Assembly: GCA_035353335.1 (NCBI GenBank)
Contig: DAOPZJ010000032.1
Coordinates: 1 to 23,444, forward strand
Direction: 5' to 3'
Length of the DNA stretch: 23,444 bases
Source: Oscillospiraceae bacterium
Lineage (GTDB): Bacteria; Bacillota; Clostridia; Oscillospirales; JAKOTC01
Shown: positions 5,810-13,821 of the stretch, one piece after another
Position numbering within the stretch: position 1 is the stretch's first letter
Layout of the letters: each line of letters starts with the position of its first letter
Position numbers and translations under genes: made by a program
The notes under the pieces: generated by a model
Told to the model about the DNA's origin: nothing
The model's input: the letters and a program-made list of their open reading frames with translations, nothing else
The model's database searches: none

Positions 5810-7492
5810 CTATGCGGATTTTCTCACGTAAGTGATATAGGTGAAGCCGTCGGGCAAGCCGTCGACGGGGTTGCCGTCTTTGCTGACAGAATGGGCGTCG
5901 TCGCGGATGAAATCTGTATTGAGAATGTCCCAAACTTCATCGGTGATAACGCCGGCGCTTACATTTGCGACAAAGACGATCTGTGCTTCGTCCAGTTCGG
6001 CAAAAAGGGACTTTGTAAACCAGGTATCTTTTTTAGCGAAGTAATCGGGGCTTTGAACAAAAACGGGCCCGAGCGGTGAGTGTTCGGTCAGGCCGTAAAA
6101 ATAGGGGCCGTTGAAACCGAGGAACAAATAGCGGTCGATGCCCTTTTCGTCGAGCAGTTTATCTATGTAAACAGCATGCGTTTTCATCAGGGTTGTCTCT
6201 TCGGAGAGCCGTTGGTCGTAAGTAAAATCGGGCAGCAGATAAAACCCGAATAACAATATGACACAAAGAATCGAAAGCGCTCTTCGGCATTGTTTCGGGC
6301 CGAGGTGAATCTCGGGTTTATCCTCCGAATCGTGATTTCGGATTAAAAAGTTCGGCTCGTCAATACAGCCCTTCAAAATAAACAGCATGAGCGCCATATA
6401 GGCAGGCAGCGCGAAAACGAAGTGGTGATTGTAATATTGATTTCCGATCGCAACGGCAAGCGAAGCGGCCAATAAACCCACCGGAAGTATGATAAATCTA
6501 CCGGTCCATCTCAGCCAGTGTTTTACACCGGACGAACGCAGTTCCCGGACATCCTGCACCAAATAGATAAATACAAAGACAAAAAGAAATATCACCGCAC
6601 AAAGAAGCAGTGGGGAAAAGGTAGAGAGGTCGTTTATAATATGTACGTAATCCCGTGTTTTTTGAAACGGGGATTCACTCAGGCAAACCTGATCGTCGAG
6701 TATGCGCTTGAGATAGACCGTGAGATAGGGTTTCAAAACGCCGGTTGCCCCCATTGCCGCGGTTCCGGCTGCGCCGCCGTAGAGAAGCGGGAATACCGTT
6801 TTATATAAAACGCCGCGCAGATCGCCGGCAAACAACAGCGATACGCCCACAGCCACCGGCACAAACGGCTCCTTCAGCAGGCCTGCGCAGGCGAGCAGCA
6901 GCCCCGATGCGATCACCGACGGTGACCAAAACTTTAATTTTTGATTGTCTGCATCGAAAATCAAAAGAAGATAAAGGCAGACGAACATCGAGCCGAATGC
7001 CTCTATTTGGATATATCCGCTGCGGCTCTGGGCGTAAAGCGCCAGCATCATACCGAATAACAGCGAGGTAAAAAGAATCAGAGCGGAAGTGCGTCGGCTG
7101 CAGTTTCTCTTTCGGCACAGGATGGCTGTTCCGATTGACGGAATAAATCCGGTAATCAACAAGCAGAAAAAGCTGAACACGTTCATTGCGTATACGCCGC
7201 CGGTCAGCTTCAATGTCAATGCGGACATCCAGTATATACCCGGAGGCTTGGTCTCGAAAAGGTCGACATACGGCGTAAGGCCGTTGAGAATCCCTCTGCC
7301 GATTGCCCAGTACATCGGATCATCCCATACATAAGCCGGGTTTAATTCGGAGGAAAGACGATCCCAGATCTGTTTCACGGACGGAACCAGAAGGAGAACC
7401 AATACTGTAAGCGCTATAACCGCAACCATTACGGTTTTAAATCCGAGAGGTGTAAAGGTCCTTTTGAAAACTGCTTTCAGGCTTGGCTTCAT
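5810..7492 (-). CDS. GT-C/PMT-like polytopic membrane glycosyltransferase, copy 1
   Basis: 560 residues with the same architecture as its neighbour: an N-terminal basic segment, first membrane span at about 20-37, then WDDPMYWAIGRGILNG (D57, D58) and PYVDLFETKPPG (D77, E80). These are the PMT_2-type first-loop residues at identical numbering to copy 2. Many further hydrophobic segments follow, including GLLKEPFVPVAVGVSLLF, and a soluble tail has the conserved LDEKGIDRY and HSPLGPVFVQ blocks. It most likely transfers a sugar from an undecaprenyl-phosphate carrier on the outer membrane face; the acceptor is unknown. The start is supported by GAGGAG upstream and a promoter at 7537-7566. The gap to copy 2 is 182 bases, so the pair is a tandem duplication with independent promoters. 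Confidence 0.84.
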   Translation of the reverse strand: MKPSLKAVFKRTFTPLGFKTVMVAVIALTVLVLLLVPSVKQIWDRLSSELNPAYVWDDPMYWAIGRGILNGLTPYVDLFETKPPGIYWMSALTLKLTGGVYAMNVFSFFCLLITGFIPSIGTAILCRKRNCSRRTSALILFTSLLFGMMLALYAQSRSGYIQIEAFGSMFVCLYLLLIFDADNQKLKFWSPSVIASGLLLACAGLLKEPFVPVAVGVSLLFAGDLRGVLYKTVFPLLYGGAAGTAAMGATGVLKPYLTVYLKRILDDQVCLSESPFQKTRDYVHIINDLSTFSPLLLCAVIFLFVFVFIYLVQDVRELRSSGVKHWLRWTGRFIILPVGLLAASLAVAIGNQYYNHHFVFALPAYMALMLFILKGCIDEPNFLIRNHDSEDKPEIHLGPKQCRRALSILCVILLFGFYLLPDFTYDQRLSEETTLMKTHAVYIDKLLDEKGIDRYLFLGFNGPYFYGLTEHSPLGPVFVQSPDYFAKKDTWFTKSLFAELDEAQIVFVANVSAGVITDEVWDILNTDFIRDDAHSVSKDGNPVDGLPDGFTYITYVRKSA

Positions 7493-7536
7493 CGTGGCTT
7501 CTCCTCAACCAATCTGCACAAGGCGTAATTTTATTC

Positions 7537-7566
7537 ATTTTATCACGGAATGTATATAATTGTCAA
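7537..7566 (-). promoter_or_regulatory. sigma-A promoter of GT-C copy 1
   Basis: On the minus strand: TTGACA (7566-7561), 18-bp spacer, TAAAAT (7542-7537) with a TGA extended -10. It is divergent from the serine-hydrolase promoter; the two -35 boxes are 19 bp apart (7567-7585), so a shared regulator could reach both. Confidence 0.75.
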
Positions 7567-7585
7567 ATTTAGAAATGCAGCCGGA

Positions 7586-7614
7586 TTGACAGAAGAGGTA
7601 AAATTAGTTAAAAT
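7586..7614 (+). promoter_or_regulatory. sigma-A promoter of the serine hydrolase operon
   Basis: TTGACA (7586-7591), 17-bp spacer, TAAAAT (7609-7614). Predicted initiation at about 7621 coincides with the start of the gggggg ribosome binding site, so the 5' leader would be only about 11 nt. Confidence 0.8.
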
Positions 7615-7631
7615 AACATCGGGGGGATGAT

Positions 7632-8528
7632 ATGAATAACAATTTATTGAACGATTTGGTAAAACAAGTCGAAACGAGAGGCCCGAAAGTATGCAACTTG
7701 GTGGTTCGTCAAAACGGAGAGATCATCGCGCGCCATGATTTTATTCCCGAACAGCCGCGGCTTTTATATTCGGTCAGTAAAACCTTTACATCGCTCGGCA
7801 TCGGGCTTGCCGAGAGCGAGGGACTGTTGGGATTGGACGAGACGCTTGATGTGTTTTTCAACTGTCCGCGGGGTTTTGAAAAAATCAAAGTAAGGCATCT
7901 GCTGATGATGTCGAGCGGGCACGGCGCTTGTCCGCTGGAGTCCGCCGGGAATATGGACGATATCGAGAAAATTTACTTCAGCAAACCGCTTGTCTATGAG
8001 CCGGGGAAGGTGTTTATCTACAACAATGCGGGAAGTTATCTGCTTTCTAAATTGCTCGGGAAGCGGGCTGGGTGCAATTTGAAACAATATCTGACACCGA
8101 GATTGTTTGAACCGCTCGGGATTTCAAATCCGCGTTGGGACGAGGATCAATTCGGGGTCAGTTACGGTTTTACTGATCTCCGTCTGAACGCGACCGATCT
8201 CTCGAAAGTCGGGCAAGTGCTGCTCGACCATGGGATATGGCAGGGCAAACAACTATTGCCGGAAAAATATCTGGCACAGGCAACGACAAAACAAATTTCC
8301 ACCGAAAATGTCAGAAACGATTGGGCGACCGCCGATTCGCACGCGGGATATGGATATCAGATATGGATGAACAGTTATCCGGGAAGTTATCGGATGGACG
8401 GATACAGGGGACAGTATGTCGTCATGCTGCCTGATAAAAACGCGGTCGTGACTTATCTCTCGGACGAAGATAAAGATATGCTCGGTGTCTTGAGTTTGAC
8501 TTGGAAGTATTTAATCGACAAATTATGA
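7632..8528 (+). CDS. beta-lactamase-related serine hydrolase
   Basis: 298 residues of the class C beta-lactamase/DD-peptidase/esterase fold (PF00144 type). SVSK (47-50) supplies the SxxK nucleophile S47 and K50. RHLLMMSSGHG (88-98) is the usual HLLTMTSGL-like strand. YNN (130-132) is the YxN element. A glycine-rich strand, DGYRGQY (256-262), stands where the KTG/HxG triad normally sits, with R259-G260 in place of K-T-G. Family members hydrolyse esters, D-amino-acid peptides or beta-lactams; the substrate cannot be told. There is no signal peptide, so it is probably cytoplasmic, which argues against penicillin binding. It is the first gene of a group with the lipoprotein 26 bases downstream; gggggg precedes the ATG by five bases. 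Confidence 0.86.
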   Translation: MNNNLLNDLVKQVETRGPKVCNLVVRQNGEIIARHDFIPEQPRLLYSVSKTFTSLGIGLAESEGLLGLDETLDVFFNCPRGFEKIKVRHLLMMSSGHGACPLESAGNMDDIEKIYFSKPLVYEPGKVFIYNNAGSYLLSKLLGKRAGCNLKQYLTPRLFEPLGISNPRWDEDQFGVSYGFTDLRLNATDLSKVGQVLLDHGIWQGKQLLPEKYLAQATTKQISTENVRNDWATADSHAGYGYQIWMNSYPGSYRMDGYRGQYVVMLPDKNAVVTYLSDEDKDMLGVLSLTWKYLIDKL

Positions 8529-8554
8529 TTGTAGGTAGAAGAGGGGGCGTTTTG

Positions 8555-11149
8555 ATGAAAAGGGGTATTGCTGTTGCTTTGATGGCCGTTTTATTCGCGG
8601 TGGGATGCGGAAAAACGACTTCGGCGTCTTCGTCAGCACTCGCTTCAAAAGCGGGTTCAACCATCTCGGTTGAATCAGCAACTTCCGCGGTGAATCAAGT
8701 CGTTTCGTATATTACAAAACCGGACGATATGAGCGCGGCGGCGTTTTTGCGCCAAAACTTCCCCGATACCGACGGCTCGACCTCGACGATTCCGCTCGAT
8801 GCGGCGGTACGCAGTGCCATATTTAATACGGGATTGGATTACGAGACGGGCAATGTCAAACATACAACTACTTTCGGTTCATTTGAGCGGCTACTTTCCG
8901 GAGAAGCCGATCTGACCTACACCGTGCCGCTCTCCGCCGAACAAAAGCAAGCCGCAAAGGACGCAAACATCGAGCTCGAGATGGTCCCGATTGCGAAAGA
9001 GGCGTTTGTTTTTGTGCTGAACGCCAAAAACCCCGTGATAAAACTTTCACAGGAACAACTGCGCGGCATCTACAGCGGCAAGATCACCAACTGGAAGCAG
9101 GTCGGCGGCATCGACGCCCCGATTGTGGCGTATCAGCGCAACAAGACCAGCGGAAGCCAGACCTATATGACCGCGTTTATGGGCGACACGGCGCTGATGG
9201 AACCGGTTGAAACACTGGTCGCGACCTCAATGGGCGGATTGATGGATGCGATTGCGCTTTATGACAACGCCGAGAACGCGATCGGTTATTCGGTGTATGC
9301 CTACGCCGCCGATATGTACGGAACGGGTACCGAGTTGAAATTCGCGGCGGTGGACGGCATCGCGCCCGACGACACAACGATGAAAAACGGAACTTATCCG
9401 TTATTATCGGAAAACTTCGCGATTTTCAAGGCTTCGGAGCCCGAGGGCAGTCCCGCACGGGTGCTTGCCCAGTGGCTGGTGACCCAAGACGGGCAGCAAG
9501 CGGTCGCAAACGGAGGTTATATCCCGTACGGTGTCAACCCCTCGACCGTGGTCGCACACAAAAACGCATGGAACAAGGTCGGAACCGGACCGAAAGCGAC
9601 GGGAAGGGAGAAATTACCGACGAGTTATTATAAGGCGCTGTTAAGTGAAGCCGGTAATTACGGAACTGACGGCGCATGGGTTGACGGCGCTTATACTGTG
9701 ACACTTCTTGATAAAAGCGAACTGCATATCTATGACGGACATAATTCCGACAGTGTCGTTTGGAATATTCGGGTGGATTTTACCGGATTGGTCAGCAAAG
9801 ACAAAAACGCCGCAGTTACCGATTTTATGAACAAGTCAATTGGAGAACTGACCGCGCAGCGGACTGCGTTTGAAGCATATCTCAAAGAACTGAACAAAGC
9901 TCAAAAACCGACCTGGCACAGCACCGGTGACCCGTACAATATCCAGACGCAATGGCATGCCGCTCAAGAATATTCATGGAGAAGCGCGGTTCAGATTGAT
10001 ACGATTTGTTATAACGGATATCTTTCAATTGCCGTTCGGCTGCATTACAGCGGGCCGTTTGAAAGCGGGAATTTTGACTGCCGAACCGCAATTTTTGATT
10101 TGTATACCGGCAAACAGGTGCAATACACCGATTTGTTTTATGAGGGGACGAATATTGCGGATAAATTGGATGAAGCGGTGAAGCACTATATAAACGGCGA
10201 CCTCTATTGGGATACCGGTTATGTGCATATCCGCCACGAAAACCCCATTGTTACGGATGAAGTCAAAAATTTCACGCTGAATAAAATCTATTATCCCCAT
10301 GTCAATCATTGCTTTACATCGGGGGTAACGGTTGAATATGACATTCTCAGCGCTTCGGTTGTTGCAGATGCGTCGCGTAATATGAACGGACTTTGGACAC
10401 CGAAGGTAGGCGTCTATCGAACCGCGCTGACCGAATCGGTCGGTTCTGGGCTTCGTAAAAACGGCGTTCTGGCTGACAAGGAGAAGAATTTTTATGCCGT
10501 TGAGGCTGACACCTATATCTCTCAGACGGCGGCAGATAAGATCAATGCTGCGGTACTGGCTTACATAGACGAGGTACACACAAAAACACTGAATGACTAT
10601 TTCAAAGCCACCGGAATGTCCCGTAATGAACTGGTTTTGTATTTTAACCCCGGAATTGAATCCGGATTAAAGAGTTCGCTGGATGACTATTTAGATGAAA
10701 ACGGCTGTACGGTAGAGAGAATTTTAGGGAACGGATTGTATTATGAGAAGTATGATCCGTATGTCATTTGCGGAAAATGTGTGGTTTATCCGAGAGCGGG
10801 CGCTTATTTTGAGAGCGGACATTATTTTATCGATAACGAGAGTATACGCACTTTTTATCTGCCGATCTGCTTGGTTTTCGATATTGACACCGGTGAACCG
10901 ATTCAACTATCAAAGTTGTTTTTAAACGGATGGGAGAAGACAGCGAAATGGTACGATCTCTCAGAAAGCTTTTTTGTGAATACCTATGAAGCAGAGACGA
11001 TTGCAACACCCAAAATCGACGATTTGGTTTTGGTCGATCTGTCATGGGGAACCGGATATAACACGCAATCCATTGCTACCTTTATGACCAAGGATGGCAA
11101 GAAGACCTATCGGGCGGAAATTCCGGGAGAGTATTTGAATTTTGACTGA
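8555..11149 (+). CDS. lipoprotein with PstS-like binding domain and long C-terminal DUF3298-like region
   Basis: 864 residues from an ATG preceded by GAGGGGG; the longer in-frame start at 8501 overlaps the previous gene and would hide the signal peptide. MKRGIAVALMAVLFAVGC is a lipoprotein signal with C18 as the lipidated residue, followed by a Ser/Ala linker. Residues of about 58-325 form a phosphate-binding-protein fold: GSTSTIPLDAAV, GEADLTYTVP, LRGIYSGKITNWKQVGG, YQRNKTSGSQT (anion-loop equivalent) and a terminal GYIPYG. The remaining 500 residues are not transporter-like. They contain two stretches, CRTAIFDLYTGKQVQYTDLF (about 509-528) and ICLVFDIDTGEPIQLSKLF (about 767-785), that resemble the RsiV/DUF3298 C-terminal repeat. 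No pstCAB genes are nearby, so it may be an extracellular sensor or binding protein rather than a transporter subunit. Confidence 0.8.
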   Translation: MKRGIAVALMAVLFAVGCGKTTSASSSALASKAGSTISVESATSAVNQVVSYITKPDDMSAAAFLRQNFPDTDGSTSTIPLDAAVRSAIFNTGLDYETGNVKHTTTFGSFERLLSGEADLTYTVPLSAEQKQAAKDANIELEMVPIAKEAFVFVLNAKNPVIKLSQEQLRGIYSGKITNWKQVGGIDAPIVAYQRNKTSGSQTYMTAFMGDTALMEPVETLVATSMGGLMDAIALYDNAENAIGYSVYAYAADMYGTGTELKFAAVDGIAPDDTTMKNGTYPLLSENFAIFKASEPEGSPARVLAQWLVTQDGQQAVANGGYIPYGVNPSTVVAHKNAWNKVGTGPKATGREKLPTSYYKALLSEAGNYGTDGAWVDGAYTVTLLDKSELHIYDGHNSDSVVWNIRVDFTGLVSKDKNAAVTDFMNKSIGELTAQRTAFEAYLKELNKAQKPTWHSTGDPYNIQTQWHAAQEYSWRSAVQIDTICYNGYLSIAVRLHYSGPFESGNFDCRTAIFDLYTGKQVQYTDLFYEGTNIADKLDEAVKHYINGDLYWDTGYVHIRHENPIVTDEVKNFTLNKIYYPHVNHCFTSGVTVEYDILSASVVADASRNMNGLWTPKVGVYRTALTESVGSGLRKNGVLADKEKNFYAVEADTYISQTAADKINAAVLAYIDEVHTKTLNDYFKATGMSRNELVLYFNPGIESGLKSSLDDYLDENGCTVERILGNGLYYEKYDPYVICGKCVVYPRAGAYFESGHYFIDNESIRTFYLPICLVFDIDTGEPIQLSKLFLNGWEKTAKWYDLSESFFVNTYEAETIATPKIDDLVLVDLSWGTGYNTQSIATFMTKDGKKTYRAEIPGEYLNFD

Positions 11150-11216
11150 GGATATGATAAGATGGGGTTAAGAATTTACCAAAACCCGAGCCAAGAAAAT
11201 GCGAAGGATTGATTTG

Positions 11217-12584
11217 ATGAAACAGCCCAATATCCTGTTCTTTTTGGCCGATCAGCACCGGTACGACTGCACCGGTTATGCAAGAAAATATCCCGTGTCG
11301 ACCCCCAATATCGACGCAATCGGCCGCGAAGGGGTTTGTTTCAACAACGCCTATGCTCCGACGCCGGTCTGCGCGCCCGCGCGCCAGTCATTTTTATCCG
11401 GGCGCAGGGCTGAGGCCATCGGCGCTCTGCACAATTATAATTTTATCCCGACCAAGACGCTGATGCCCGAGGATTTTCACTTTGTCAAGGGATTAAAATC
11501 GGCGGGGTATACAACTTCGTTTGTCGGTCAATGGGATGGCTCGGTGCGTCCTATTGACGAATTCGGGTTCGATCAAGTTCGGCTCGGCAAGGAATATGCC
11601 GCATATATTAAAGAAAAATATCCCGATGTGAAATATCACAACTCGTGGTTTGGAGAACATAATCCGATACCGCTCGAAGACAGCCGCACCCATTGGTATG
11701 CCGCCCGAGCTTGTGAGCAGATTCAAATGCTTGCAAATTCTGAAAAGCCGTGGTTTCTGTGGATGGACGGGGTCGATCCGCATCTGCCGTGCCGGCCGTC
11801 AAGCCCGTTTTTCGAGCGGTACAAGCCCGAGGACGCTGTGATCTGGGACGGGTTCGGCGACCGGTTTATCGACAAACCCTATATCCACCGACAGCAGCTT
11901 TTGAACTGGCGGCTCGAAAGCAAGACATGGGAGAACTGGGCGCCGACCGTCGCGGCTTATTATTCAATGATCTCGCAGGTGGACGATGCGTTCGGGCGTG
12001 TGATCGATGCGCTCAAAGACAGCGGTCAATACGACGATACGCTGGTAATCTACACCTCCGACCACGGCGATATGTGCGGAAGCCACGGGATGATTGACAA
12101 ACACTACATCCTCTGGGATGATGTGATTCGTGTTCCGCTCGTGATGCGGCTGCCCGGAAAAATCGAACCGGGTACGGTCTGTGATGATTTTGTCAGCAAT
12201 GCGCTGGATCTGTTACCGACGCTCGCCGAAATCGCCGGTTTTGAAGTGCCCGGGAATGCGATCGGAACATCGTTATTCGACACCGAAGACAGGGATGACT
12301 GCGCCGTCTGCGCTTCCGGCGGACAACAGTTCGGCGCGTTTACGCAGCGGTGCATCCGCACAAGAACGCATAAATACATTTGGAACCTGACCGATATCGA
12401 CGAGTTATATGATTTGAAAAAAGATCCGGGCGAGCTGCATAATTTGATCAAGCGGCCTGACCATGCGTCTTTGGTCTCGCTGATGCGCAAAAAGATGAAA
12501 GCCGAATTGGTGCGCTGCGGCGATCCCTATGCCAAGGCGGGGTGGCTGGCAAGACAGCTCGACGAGGATGTCAAGCTTGTTTGA
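11217..12584 (+). CDS. type I sulfatase (formylglycine-dependent, Cys type)
   Basis: 455 residues. CAPAR (52-56) is the CxPxR sulfatase signature in which C52 is oxidised to formylglycine. Metal and substrate residues visible: N-terminal ADQHRYD (D12, Q13), DGVDPHLP (D187, H189), TSDHGDMCGSHG (D282, H283) and DKH (K295). This is the alkaline-phosphatase superfamily fold; it hydrolyses sulfate esters, and phosphonate or phosphodiester hydrolases of the same family are the main alternative. There is no signal peptide, so it is cytosolic and would act on imported sulfated sugars. The ATG at 11217 is preferred over 11199 because AAGGA lies 8 bases before it. It is 67 bases from the lipoprotein gene and probably cotranscribed. 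Maturation needs an anSME-type radical SAM enzyme, which is not in the window. Confidence 0.88.
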   Translation: MKQPNILFFLADQHRYDCTGYARKYPVSTPNIDAIGREGVCFNNAYAPTPVCAPARQSFLSGRRAEAIGALHNYNFIPTKTLMPEDFHFVKGLKSAGYTTSFVGQWDGSVRPIDEFGFDQVRLGKEYAAYIKEKYPDVKYHNSWFGEHNPIPLEDSRTHWYAARACEQIQMLANSEKPWFLWMDGVDPHLPCRPSSPFFERYKPEDAVIWDGFGDRFIDKPYIHRQQLLNWRLESKTWENWAPTVAAYYSMISQVDDAFGRVIDALKDSGQYDDTLVIYTSDHGDMCGSHGMIDKHYILWDDVIRVPLVMRLPGKIEPGTVCDDFVSNALDLLPTLAEIAGFEVPGNAIGTSLFDTEDRDDCAVCASGGQQFGAFTQRCIRTRTHKYIWNLTDIDELYDLKKDPGELHNLIKRPDHASLVSLMRKKMKAELVRCGDPYAKAGWLARQLDEDVKLV

Positions 12585-12646
12585 GCGGTGCCGGCAAGCG
12601 TAAAGTATAATATGTAAAGTTTAAAGTTACAATATATTTAAATTGT

Positions 12647-12675
12647 AAAGGCGAACTTTGTTCGCCTTTGTTTTT
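12647..12675 (+). terminator. intrinsic terminator after the sulfatase gene
   Basis: 9-bp stem aaaggcgaa (12647-12655) with ttcgccttt (12661-12669), loop ctttg, followed by gttttt. It closes the 7632-12584 transcription unit before the convergent cysteine synthase gene. Confidence 0.88.
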
Positions 12676-12758
12676 CATGGAAATATATGCATCAAAACGG
12701 GCGAACGCAGTTCCTCCCTACACGATTTTTTACGTTTTTGCGGTATTCTACGATATAT

Positions 12759-13658
12759 TTAAGCCTTTGATTTGAATAAATCCGTGCTGAGATATTTTTC
12801 TCCCCGGTCGGCGAAAACCACGACAACAAAGCCCTCGTCGATTTCCTTGATGCATTCGAGCGCGGCGAGCATTGCCGCACCGCTGCTCATTCCGACGAAG
12901 ATCCCCTCTTCGCGGACGATCGACCTGGACATCGCAAAGGCGGCTTCGGACTCGATCATCACCGATTTGTCGATTTTTGTCGAGTCGTAAATTTCGGGGA
13001 CAATCGCCTCCTGCATGTTTTTCAAGCCCTGGATATAATGCCCGCGAACCGGCTGCGCTTCGACAATCCGGATTGCGGGATTTTTGCTTTTCAAACCCAT
13101 TCCCACGCCCATAATCGTGCCCGAAGTGCCGAGCGCGGAGACAAAATGGGTGACTTTGCCGGCGGTGTCTTCCCAGATCTCGTTGGCGGTCGTATAATAG
13201 TGGGCGAGTTTGTTGTATTCGTTTGAAAACTGGTTCGGCATAAAATACGCGTCCGGGTGGCTTTGGGTTAATTCGTGCGCTTTCCGGATGGCACCGTCCG
13301 TACCCTGCGAGGATTCGGTCAGAATGATTTGCGCTCCGAACGCCTCAATCATTTTTCGGCGCTCGACGGAGACCGCTTCGCTCATCACGATAACGACCTT
13401 ATAACCCTTGACGGCGCCGATCATCGCAAGTCCGATGCCTGTGTTGCCGGATGTGGGTTCGATGATGGTTTTATTTTTCGTGAGGACGCCGCTTTCTTCG
13501 GCCTGTTCGATCATTTTCAGGGCGATCCGGTCTTTAATGCTGCCGGTGGGGTTGAAACCTTCTATTTTTGCATACAGCGGGATTTGGGGTTTGGGATTGA
13601 GCCGGTTGATGCGCACAAGAGGAGTGCGTCCGATGGTGTCAAGGATGTTATCGTACAT
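12759..13658 (-). CDS. cysteine synthase (PLP beta-family; CysK/CysM type)
   Basis: 299 residues. It replaces the acetyl or phosphate group of an activated serine with sulfide to make cysteine. PLP lysine K42 lies in NPTGSIKDR (36-44); EPTSGNTGIGLAM (67-79) is the substrate and cofactor loop; GTSGT (177-181) holds the PLP phosphate; SSG (258-260) contacts the pyridine nitrogen. Features such as SVERR (97-101), GLKNMQEAIVPEIYD (211-225) and R205 recall mycobacterial CysM, which prefers O-phosphoserine, but the long closing C-terminal tail of that enzyme is absent. Donor specificity is therefore open, and I give no symbol. AAAGGA precedes the ATG by eight bases. No T-box or clear promoter was found in the 163-base upstream gap, which carries only short hairpins; readthrough from the upstream pair is possible. 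Confidence 0.87.
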   Translation of the reverse strand: MYDNILDTIGRTPLVRINRLNPKPQIPLYAKIEGFNPTGSIKDRIALKMIEQAEESGVLTKNKTIIEPTSGNTGIGLAMIGAVKGYKVVIVMSEAVSVERRKMIEAFGAQIILTESSQGTDGAIRKAHELTQSHPDAYFMPNQFSNEYNKLAHYYTTANEIWEDTAGKVTHFVSALGTSGTIMGVGMGLKSKNPAIRIVEAQPVRGHYIQGLKNMQEAIVPEIYDSTKIDKSVMIESEAAFAMSRSIVREEGIFVGMSSGAAMLAALECIKEIDEGFVVVVFADRGEKYLSTDLFKSKA

Positions 13659-13821
13659 TCGCGTTGTCCTTTCGGTTTTTTAAGTGTAAATGACATGGTT
13701 TCGCAGGGGAGCGAAATCCGCATGGTAGTCTGTGCGAAGTCCATGTGATGACAGAGACAGAGACATCCCTGACGCTCCGCGTGCCGTAAGGAATGGTTGC
13801 GCGGAAGGCCAATAGCCGCCT

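Noticed and set aside
8501..8554. Longer start for the PstS-like lipoprotein
   Set aside because: It overlaps the serine hydrolase end and would bury a clear lipoprotein signal; the 8555 ATG has GAGGGGG upstream.
13659..13821. T-box or other riboswitch before the cysteine synthase gene
   Set aside because: No T-box consensus, specifier loop or terminator/antiterminator pair could be found; only short hairpins.
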